Shown here: positions 18,450 through 25,169 of the stretch, piece by piece
How the letters are laid out: every line of letters starts with the position of its first letter
How positions within the stretch are numbered: the stretch's first letter is position 1
Source: Gemmatimonadaceae bacterium
Lineage (GTDB): Bacteria; Gemmatimonadota; Gemmatimonadetes; Gemmatimonadales; Gemmatimonadaceae
Direction: 5' to 3'
Assembly (NCBI GenBank): GCA_035606695.1
Contig: DATNEW010000022.1
Location: 1 to 64,000, forward strand
Length of the DNA: 64,000 bases
The notes under the pieces: model-generated
Told to the model about the DNA's origin: nothing
The model's input: only the letters and a program-made list of their open reading frames with translations
Databases searched by the model: none
Made by a program: the position numbers and the translations under genes

Positions 18450-19168
18450 TGTCCGAGCCGATGCGCATTCAGCGCGCGCTCGCCCGCGCGGGAGTCGCAT
18501 CGCGACGCAAGGCCGAGGAGTTGATCGCGGCCGGTCACGTGCGCGTGAACGGCGCCGTCGCGCAGATCGGACAGATCGTCGATCCCGACAAGGACGCGAT
18601 TGCGGTCGACGGCAAGCCGATCGCGGCGCCGAAGGGCGTGGAGTGGATCGTTCTCAACAAGCCGTCGGGAGTGATGACCACGCGGTCCGATCCCGACGGT
18701 CGCAAGACGGTGTTCGACTTCGTGCCGGCGACTCCAGGTCTCACGTACGTGGGACGGCTGGACTATCTGACGGAAGGCTTGCTGCTGCTGACGACGGACG
18801 GCGCGGCGGCGCACCACCTGTCGCATCCGAGCAGCGAGATCGAGCGTACCTACGTCGCGACCGTTACGGGAAAGGGCGACGAAGCGGTGTACGTCGCGCG
18901 CGAGGGTGTGATGCTCGACGATGGTCCCGTGCAGCCGCGGCGCGTCGTGGCGCGCAAGCTTGGGCGCGACCGATGGGACTTCGAGGTCACGATCACCGAA
19001 GGTCGCAAGCATGAAGTCCGTCGCCTGTGCGCGGCGCTCGGCCTCGGGGTCGAGCGGCTGGTGCGTGTCCGATACGGGCCGATCGAATTGGGCAATTTGC
19101 CGAGCGGCGAGACGCGGAAGTTGACGTTGCTCGAGCGATCGGCGCTCAAGAAACTGGTGTCCGCGTGA
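18449..19168 (+). CDS. rluB: Ribosomal large subunit pseudouridine synthase, RsuA/RluB family
   Basis: 239 residues. An N-terminal S4 RNA-binding domain ([30 protein letters not shown]) and a catalytic domain with [17 protein letters not shown], where Asp is the nucleophile, plus [13 protein letters not shown]. It isomerises a uridine in 23S rRNA; the RluB-like assignment rests on the scpA-scpB neighbourhood, which is conserved in many bacteria. ATG 18449 overlaps the scpB stop; a GTG three bases earlier is also possible. Confidence 0.88.
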   Translation: MSEPMRIQRALARAGVASRRKAEELIAAGHVRVNGAVAQIGQIVDPDKDAIAVDGKPIAAPKGVEWIVLNKPSGVMTTRSDPDGRKTVFDFVPATPGLTYVGRLDYLTEGLLLLTTDGAAAHHLSHPSSEIERTYVATVTGKGDEAVYVAREGVMLDDGPVQPRRVVARKLGRDRWDFEVTITEGRKHEVRRLCAALGLGVERLVRVRYGPIELGNLPSGETRKLTLLERSALKKLVSA

Positions 19169-19181
19169 AAAGCAGCGCGTC

Positions 19182-19300
19182 TTTCCGAGCGAGCGTAGCG
19201 AGTCGAGGGACCCCCATCTCAGCGGGGTGCTGCAGAGGACTCCGCCGTCGGGACGGGGGTCCCTCGACTCCGGCGCCGCGCGCCTTCGCTCGGGATGACA
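19182..19300. repeat. Inverted CCGAGCG-type dispersed repeat pair
   Basis: Left half from 19182 reads TTTCCGAGCGAGC ... GAGTCGAGGGACCCCC (to 19215). The right half (19255-19300) is its inverted partner: GGGGGTCCCTCGACTCCGG ... GCTCGGGATGACA. This belongs to the very common family of TCATCCCGAGC...GAGGGA-type intergenic repeats; another member is at 21452. It occupies most of the gap between rluB and moxR, next to the moxR start. Confidence 0.8.
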
Positions 19301-19407
19301 CCTAGTGCATTTGCCGGTGTAGGAGCAGTTCAGAGGACAGGCTGGCTCGACGGTTGCAACTCGCATCGTCGAATCTCAACGGCAACACACCTCAACCTGC
19401 GTTCATC

Positions 19408-20382
19408 GTGGCAACACAAGTCTCCACGGCGGCGGACTCGCGCCTCGTTCAGGATGTCGCACGCCAGGTGGCGCGGCGTGTGGTCGGCCAGGACTACATG
19501 GTCGACCGGCTGCTCATCAGCCTGCTCACGGGCGGGCACGTGCTGCTCGAAGGCGTGCCGGGTCTGGCGAAGACGTTGACCGTGCGCACGCTCGCCGAGA
19601 CGATCGATACGACGTTTCATCGCATTCAGTTCACGCCCGACCTGTTGCCGGCGGACGTGCTGGGTACGCAGGTGTACGATCAATCGTCGGGCAAGTTCTC
19701 GGTGAAGCAGGGACCGATTTTCGCGAACATTCTGCTCGCGGACGAGATCAACCGCGCGCCGGCGAAGGTGCAGGCGGCGCTGCTCGAGGCGATGCAGGAA
19801 AAGCAGGTGACGATCGGCGGCACGACGTTCAAGCTCGAGGAGCCGTTCCTCGTGCTGGCGACGCAGAACCCGATCGAGCAGGAAGGGACGTATCCGCTGC
19901 CGGAAGCGCAGGTCGACCGCTTCATGCTGAAGCTGCGCGTCGGCTATCCGACGCGCGATGAAGAGAAGGAGATCATGCGCCGCATGGCGGGCGGGGAGCC
20001 GATCGACGTGCAGGCCGTCGCGACGCCGGGGCAGATTCTCGACGCGCGCCATCGCATTTCCGATCTGTACATGGACGATCGGATCATGGACTACATCGTC
20101 GACATCGTCCTGGCGACGCGCGAGCCGCAGGCCGCTGGGCTTGGCGATCTGGCGCCGCTCATCGAATTCGGCGCGAGTCCGCGCGCGACGATCGCGCTGG
20201 CGCAGGCGTCGCGCGCGCATGCCTTTCTGCGCGGCCGCGCGTTCGTCACACCGGACGATGTGAAGGCGATCGCGCCGGACGTGCTGCGGCATCGCGTGCT
20301 CACGACGTATGAGGCCGAGGCGGAAGAAGTGACGAGCGATCAGATCGTGCAGCGGGTCCTCGCCAAGATCGAGAGCCCATGA
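19408..20382 (+). CDS. MoxR-family AAA+ ATPase
   Basis: 324 residues. Walker A in HVLLEGVPGLAKTLTV, Walker B ILLADEINRAPAKVQAALLEAMQE, sensor 1 FLVLATQNPIEQEGTYPLPEAQVDRF, and the sensor 2/lid region at the C terminus. MoxR ATPases act as chaperones that mature or activate partners carrying VWA domains; several such partners follow here. GTG 19408 gives MATQVSTAADS; a TTG at 19354 in frame would add 18 residues, and neither has a clear Shine-Dalgarno site. First gene of the Bat operon. Confidence 0.93.
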   Translation: MATQVSTAADSRLVQDVARQVARRVVGQDYMVDRLLISLLTGGHVLLEGVPGLAKTLTVRTLAETIDTTFHRIQFTPDLLPADVLGTQVYDQSSGKFSVKQGPIFANILLADEINRAPAKVQAALLEAMQEKQVTIGGTTFKLEEPFLVLATQNPIEQEGTYPLPEAQVDRFMLKLRVGYPTRDEEKEIMRRMAGGEPIDVQAVATPGQILDARHRISDLYMDDRIMDYIVDIVLATREPQAAGLGDLAPLIEFGASPRATIALAQASRAHAFLRGRAFVTPDDVKAIAPDVLRHRVLTTYEAEAEEVTSDQIVQRVLAKIESP

Positions 20383-20385
20383 TCG

Positions 20386-20434
20386 CGATGGGCGATGGGC
20401 GCTCCGCGATGGGCGATGGGCGATGGGCGATGGG
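20386..20434. repeat. 7-bp tandem repeat (CGATGGG) at the moxR-DUF58 junction
   Basis: Two exact copies at 20386-20399, a 7-base interruption, then four exact copies at 20407-20434. The tract lies between the moxR stop (20380-20382) and the GTG of the next gene (20454). An ATG at 20379 overlapping the moxR stop opens a 23-codon frame through the repeats, in the same frame as the DUF58 gene but closed by TAG at 20448-20450. Confidence 0.92.
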
Positions 20435-20453
20435 CGGCGCGCAGGCGTAGAGC

Positions 20454-21443
20454 GTGTTCGACTTTCTTCGGCGGCGCACGGCGCACAGCACGGCCAGCGG
20501 CCAGCGCGCAGCGCAAAAGCGCGCATCCCCCAACGCGCAACGCCCAACGCAAAAGTCGCCGGCGGTACCGCCTGAAGTCCTCCGCCAGGTCAAGCTGCTC
20601 GAGCTGCGCACGCGCGGGCTCGTCAACTCGCTCTTCACCGGCGAGTATCGCTCGGTGTTCAAGGGGCAGGGCATGGAGTTCGCCGAAGTGCGCGAATACC
20701 AGCCGGGCGACGAAGTGCGGTCGATCGACTGGAACGTCACGGCGCGCATGCAGCGGCCGTACGTCAAGCGCTACATCGAAGAGCGCGAGCTCACCGTCAT
20801 GCTCGCGGTCGACGTGTCGGGCTCGGAGCGCTTCGGTACGCGGCGGCGCTTCAAGAGCGAAGTGGCGTCGGAGCTCGCGGCGGTGCTCGCGATGTCGGCC
20901 ATCCGCAACAACGATCGCGTCGGCTGCCTCATGTTCACCGACGTGATCGAACACGTGGTGCCGCCGCGCAAGGGCCGCCGGCACGCACTGCGTCTCATCC
21001 GGGACATTCTCGCCTTCGAGCCGAAGAATCGCGGCACCGACATCGGCGGCGCGACGGAATACCTGAACAAGATGCTCTCGCACAAGGCGATCATCTTTCT
21101 CGTCTCCGACTTTCAGGGCGCGAGCGTCGAGCGGCCGCTCAAGCTGCTCGCGCAGCGGCACGACGTCGTTGCGGTCACGGTCGAGGATGCGAGCGAACGG
21201 TCGCTGCCCGACATCGGTCTCGTGCGGCTCGTCGATCCCGAGACGGGACAGACGATCGACATCGACACGAGCGATCCCGAGGTGCGCGCGCAGTTCGACG
21301 TCCAGGTGACCGACGACGCAAAGGCGCGCCGGCATCTGCTGCGGCGCTTGGCGATCGATGAGATTCCTGTCAACACCGACACGGGCATCATGGATCCGCT
21401 GCTGCGATTCTTCCGCTCGCGCGAGACCAGGCTTCGGAAATGA
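20454..21443 (+). CDS. DUF58 domain protein of the MoxR/Bat operon
   Basis: 329 residues. Residues about 8-40 are low complexity (RRTAHSTASGQRAAQKRAS...) and look like translated repeat DNA. From residue 45 the protein is a normal DUF58/VWA-like protein: LLELRTRGLVNSLFTGEYRS, the signature GQGMEFAEVREYQPGDEVRSIDWNVTARM, and MLAVDVSGSERFG, a MIDAS-like D-x-S-x-S. Probable cytoplasmic client of the MoxR ATPase. GTG 20454 (MFDFLRRR) is the first usable start after the repeat tract. Its stop overlaps the next gene as ATGA. Confidence 0.9.
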   Translation: MFDFLRRRTAHSTASGQRAAQKRASPNAQRPTQKSPAVPPEVLRQVKLLELRTRGLVNSLFTGEYRSVFKGQGMEFAEVREYQPGDEVRSIDWNVTARMQRPYVKRYIEERELTVMLAVDVSGSERFGTRRRFKSEVASELAAVLAMSAIRNNDRVGCLMFTDVIEHVVPPRKGRRHALRLIRDILAFEPKNRGTDIGGATEYLNKMLSHKAIIFLVSDFQGASVERPLKLLAQRHDVVAVTVEDASERSLPDIGLVRLVDPETGQTIDIDTSDPEVRAQFDVQVTDDAKARRHLLRRLAIDEIPVNTDTGIMDPLLRFFRSRETRLRK

Positions 21444-22477
21444 AAAACGTCGTCATTCCGAGCGGAGCGAGGAATCGTGTGTCACGGATGAGGGGCAGAT
21501 CTCTCTGCCGGGATGTTAGATCCCTCGTCGCTGCGCTCCTCGGGATGACAATCGCTGCGCTCCTCGGGATGACAATCGCTGCGCATACAGCCCGAGCCCA
21601 GACCATTCAGGTGAAAGCCGGCGTCACCGTCGCGCCCGACTCCGTGCGCATCGGCGATCCGTTCCGCATCACCGTCGGCATTCGCGCGCCGCGCGGCGCG
21701 ACGATCGACTTCCCGCGCATGACGGATTCGACGTCGACCGTGCAGTCGCTCGATCCCGTGGCCGTGCGCACGACCGGCGACACGACCGCGATCGAGCAAT
21801 ACGCCGACTATCGCGTCGCCGCGTGGGACATCGGATCGCAGCCGATCAAGCTCGACGACGCCATCGTGCACTTGAACGGCGTCGAGCGCCGCATTCCACT
21901 CGGCGGATATTCCGTATTCGTGCGCAGTCTCCTGCCGAAAGACAGCGCGCAGCGCGTAGCGAAGCCGCCTCGCGAATTGTTCGAGTCGAACATGTTTCCA
22001 TGGTGGCTGTGGGCATTGATCGCGGCAGCGATCATTGGCATCGGCACGATCGTCTGGTGGTGGATCAAGCGGCGGCGGCGTCCCAAGCCCGTCGTGATCG
22101 TCGATCCGTACGCGCGCGCGGTGGCCGAGTTCGAGCGCATCGATGCGTTGGGGCTGCTCGATGCCGGTGAGCGCGGACGCCATGTGACGCTCGTCGTCGA
22201 AGTGCTCCGCGACTATCTCTCGGCGCGCTATGCCGTGGCGACGTTGTCGCTCACGAGCACGGAGTTACAGCGCACCGCGCGCGAGCTGCCGCACGTGCCG
22301 CAGGATCGGTTGACGCGGCTGCTCACCGAAGCGGATCTGATCAAGTTCGCGCGGCGTCCCGTGAGCTCGGAGCGAGCGCGCGAGATTGGACGTGAGGCGC
22401 GCGCGATCGTCGAGCACGAGCATCAGGCGTCGCAGCCGCCGGCGGCGACGGCATCGCCTCAGGAACGCGCCGCATGA
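21440..22477 (+). CDS. Membrane protein of the Bat operon (BatD/DUF4381-like), N terminus encoded by a repeat
   Basis: 345 residues. From residue about 52 there is an extracytoplasmic beta domain (VTVAPDSVRIGDPFRITVGIRAPRG ... IEQYADYRVAAWDIGSQPIKLDD), then one membrane segment (FPWWLWALIAAAIIGIGTIVWWWI), a basic stop-transfer RRRRPKP and a cytoplasmic helical tail. This is the layout of the small membrane proteins between DUF58 and BatA genes. Residues 5-50 (VIPSGARNR ... ALLGMTIAALLGMTIAA) are the translation of a dispersed repeat, yet form a workable signal peptide ending HTARA-Q. ATG 21440 overlaps the DUF58 stop; ATG 21545 inside the repeat would give a compact signal peptide and may be the real start. 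Confidence 0.8.
   Translation: MKNVVIPSGARNRVSRMRGRSLCRDVRSLVAALLGMTIAALLGMTIAAHTARAQTIQVKAGVTVAPDSVRIGDPFRITVGIRAPRGATIDFPRMTDSTSTVQSLDPVAVRTTGDTTAIEQYADYRVAAWDIGSQPIKLDDAIVHLNGVERRIPLGGYSVFVRSLLPKDSAQRVAKPPRELFESNMFPWWLWALIAAAIIGIGTIVWWWIKRRRRPKPVVIVDPYARAVAEFERIDALGLLDAGERGRHVTLVVEVLRDYLSARYAVATLSLTSTELQRTARELPHVPQDRLTRLLTEADLIKFARRPVSSERAREIGREARAIVEHEHQASQPPAATASPQERAA
21452..21585. repeat. CCGAGCG-type repeat inside the coding sequence, with a 24-bp tandem duplication
   Basis: Opens GTCATTCCGAGCGGAGCGAGGAATC and closes with the inverted form GATCCCTCGTCGCTGCGCTCCTCGGGATGAC. The closing part is tandemly duplicated: 24-bp units at 21529-21552 and 21553-21576, then a partial third. The unit length is a multiple of three, so the reading frame is kept. 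Confidence 0.9.
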
Positions 22478-23466
22478 TTTCCCTTGGCTCCGTGCAATTC
22501 GCGACGCCCTGGGCGCTGCTGTTGTTGCTTGCGCTGCCGATCTGGTGGATCGTGCGCCGGCGCCGCCGTCCGGCGGCGATTGTGTTCTCGCGGGTCGCCG
22601 TTCTCGCCGCGGGCCCGCGTGCCGGTCGCGCGACGACGCTGATGTTGTTCATTCTGCGCAACCTGCTTTTGGCTTCGACCATCGTCGCATTGTCGCGTCC
22701 GCGGGCGGGCGCGCATGCTGAGGACGTGACGAGTGAGGGCATCAACATCGCGCTCGCGATCGACCTCTCGAGCTCAATGCTCGCGCAGGATTTCCAGCCG
22801 CAGAATCGGCTGGAAGTCGCGAAGGACGTCGTGAAACGATTCATCGCGGCGCGCACCAGCGATCGCATCGGCGTCGTGGCGTTCGCGTCCGAGGCGTTGA
22901 CGCAGGTGCCGTTGACGACGGACTATCCGGTCGTCAACGCGGCGGTCGACAATCTCGCGGCGGGGCAGCTCGAGGACGGCACGGCGATCGGCACCGCGAT
23001 CGCGACGGCAGCGAACCGATTGCGCGATGCGCCCGGCCGTTCCCGCGTCATGATTCTGCTCACCGACGGCGAGAACAATCGCGGGTCGATCGATCCACGC
23101 ACCGCGGCGAAGGCGGCGGCCGTGTTCGGCATCAAGATCTACACGGTCGGTGTCGGAACCGAAGGCATGGCGCCGGTTCCGGTCGGCCGCGGACTCTTTG
23201 GCTTGCGTTACGAAAATCGGCTCGTGCGGATCGACGAGCCGCTGCTCGCCGACATCGCGAAGACGACAGGCGGCCGCTACTTCCGGGCGCGCGACGCCGC
23301 GGCGCTCGATCGCATCTATCAGGAGATCAATCAGCTCGAGCGCGAGCCGGTGCGCACGCGCTCGTACGTGCGCTACACGGAGCTGTTCCGCTGGCCGCTC
23401 TTTTTCGCGGCGCTGGCGCTCGTGACCGAGCTGTTGCTCGCGGCGCGTCGAGGACCGCTGCCATGA
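22474..23466 (+). CDS. BatA-like VWA-domain membrane protein
   Basis: 330 residues. Two N-terminal membrane segments (FATPWALLLLLALPIWWIV and LFILRNLLLASTIVAL), a VWA domain with the metal site D-x-S-x-S in ALAIDLSSSMLAQD and the LLTDGENN loop, and a C-terminal anchor (WPLFFAALALVTELLLAA). In Bacteroides the Bat proteins support aerotolerance; elsewhere they are membrane complexes served by MoxR. ATG 22474 overlaps the preceding stop (ATGA) and its stop overlaps the next start. Confidence 0.9.
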   Translation: MISLGSVQFATPWALLLLLALPIWWIVRRRRRPAAIVFSRVAVLAAGPRAGRATTLMLFILRNLLLASTIVALSRPRAGAHAEDVTSEGINIALAIDLSSSMLAQDFQPQNRLEVAKDVVKRFIAARTSDRIGVVAFASEALTQVPLTTDYPVVNAAVDNLAAGQLEDGTAIGTAIATAANRLRDAPGRSRVMILLTDGENNRGSIDPRTAAKAAAVFGIKIYTVGVGTEGMAPVPVGRGLFGLRYENRLVRIDEPLLADIAKTTGGRYFRARDAAALDRIYQEINQLEREPVRTRSYVRYTELFRWPLFFAALALVTELLLAARRGPLP

Positions 23467-25169
23467 ACGTCTCGTTCGCCGGCGTGGTCTTCGACTATCC
23501 GTATCTGCTGCCGCTCGTGCTGCTGCTGCCGCTGCTCGCGTTCTTCGTGTTGCGGCACTCGTATCGGCAGCGCAAGCGCCGGCTCGAACGGCTTGGCAAT
23601 TTCGACGTGATCGCGCGGCTCATTCCCGCGAATACGCTCACGCCGCCGGGCTGGCGCATGGCGCGGCTCTGCGGCGCCAGCGCGCTGGTTGGACTCGCCG
23701 TCGCCGGCCCGCGATGGGGGGAGGAGCGCGACGTCGTGCGCTCGCGCGGCATCGACATGGTGTTGGCGCTCGACGCGTCGCTCTCGATGATGGCACAGGA
23801 CGAGCGGCCCAGCCGCCTGGAAAAGATGAAGGAAGAAGTACGGCGTTTGCGCGCGCTCTCACCGGGGGATCGCGTCGCGGTGCTTGCGTTCGCTGGGCGC
23901 AGTTACGTGCTCTCGCCGTTCACCATCGACGCCGGCGCACTGGATCTTTTTCTGGACAACCTGGATCCTTCGGTGGTGGGGCAGGCGGGCAGCTCGCTCG
24001 CGCGCACCATTCGGCAGGGTGTCGACCTGGCGACGGTCAGCACGGGTGGCTCCGACAAGGCGTTGGTCGTCATGAGTGATGGCGAGGCGTTCGAGCCGCT
24101 CGATGACATCGTTACCGAATCCAAGCGGGCAGGCTCGCAGGGCATCAGCGTCGTCACCGTCGGTTTCGGCACCACGCAGGGCACGACCATTCCAATCAAG
24201 AATCCCGACGGCACCATCGGAACGAAGAAGGATGAGAATGGAAACACGGTGATCACGAATTATCATCCAGAAATTCTCAAGGCCGCGGCGGATGCCGCGA
24301 ACGGCACCTTCATTCCGGCCGAGGCCACCGACAAGGCCGCACGCGTGAAGTCAGCGCTTGCCACGCTGCGTACGCAGGCGCGTGCGTCGGCGGGCGGCGA
24401 GACCAAGACGCCTCGGTATCAGTGGTTCCTGTTCCCCGCGCTCGTGCTCCTGTTGCTCGACACCGCGCTGATGGAGCGCCGCGGTCGTCGTCGCCGGCGC
24501 GCTGCGTCAGCCGAAGCCGCTGTCGCCGCGACGCTGTTGTTCGCCTTCTCGCTCAACGGCTGCGCGGGATTGTCGCGCAATCAGGCCGCCGTCACCGCCT
24601 ATCATCGCGGTCAGTTCAGCAACGCCGCCTCGCTCTTCCGCGACGCGATCACCGCCGGCGACAAGTCGACGCAGACGATGTACAACTTCGGCACGTCGCT
24701 CGTCGCCGCCGACTCCACGCAGAGTGCCGCCGAGGTGCTCGGCCGACTCTCCGATGACAAGGACGAGGAGCTCCGCTTCCGCGCGCTGTTCAATCTCGGG
24801 CTCGCGCATCTCAAGCCGGGACTGGCGGCGCAGGCGGGGCAGGATAACGGCGAGCTCGATTCGACGCTCGCCGTCTACAAGAAAGCCATTCTGATGCGCC
24901 CGAACGATCTCGACGCCAAGTGGAATTACGAGCTCGCGCTCAGGAAGAAGCAGAGCGGTGGTGGCGGCGGTGGAGGAGGAGGTGGCGGGGGAGGTGGCGG
25001 CCAGTCGAACAAGTCGCCGCAAGGCCAGGCGCCGCAGCCGCAGGGTGGTCTCGGACAGCAGCAGGCGGATCAGCTCCTCGGCAGCGCGGCGCGTGAAGAG
25101 CGCGACGTGCAGGCGAAGAAGCAGAAACAAAACCGGCAAGAGCCGCCGCCGGGAGGAAAGGACTGGTGA
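23463..25169 (+). CDS. BatB-BatC fusion: VWA domain plus TPR repeats
   Basis: 568 residues joining two proteins that are usually separate. The first 340 residues are BatB: membrane segments, VWA with LALDASLSMMAQD (D-x-S-x-S) and VMSDGEAF, and a third membrane segment (WFLFPALVLLLLDTAL). Then ATLLFAFSLNGCAGLSRNQAA, which looks like the old lipoprotein signal of BatC, followed by TPR units (AYHRGQFSNAASLFRDAITAGD, LDSTLAVYKKAILMRPNDLDAKWNYELAL). A run of 15 Gly precedes a Gln/Pro-rich tail ending GGKDW, also a BatC feature. The stop overlaps the next gene as GTGA. Confidence 0.88.
   Translation: MNVSFAGVVFDYPYLLPLVLLLPLLAFFVLRHSYRQRKRRLERLGNFDVIARLIPANTLTPPGWRMARLCGASALVGLAVAGPRWGEERDVVRSRGIDMVLALDASLSMMAQDERPSRLEKMKEEVRRLRALSPGDRVAVLAFAGRSYVLSPFTIDAGALDLFLDNLDPSVVGQAGSSLARTIRQGVDLATVSTGGSDKALVVMSDGEAFEPLDDIVTESKRAGSQGISVVTVGFGTTQGTTIPIKNPDGTIGTKKDENGNTVITNYHPEILKAAADAANGTFIPAEATDKAARVKSALATLRTQARASAGGETKTPRYQWFLFPALVLLLLDTALMERRGRRRRRAASAEAAVAATLLFAFSLNGCAGLSRNQAAVTAYHRGQFSNAASLFRDAITAGDKSTQTMYNFGTSLVAADSTQSAAEVLGRLSDDKDEELRFRALFNLGLAHLKPGLAAQAGQDNGELDSTLAVYKKAILMRPNDLDAKWNYELALRKKQSGGGGGGGGGGGGGGGQSNKSPQGQAPQPQGGLGQQQADQLLGSAAREERDVQAKKQKQNRQEPPPGGKDW

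Noticed and set aside
20386-20434. CRISPR or origin-type iterons
   Set aside because: Heptamers are contiguous without spacers; no dnaA, dnaN or DnaA-box cluster is in the window.
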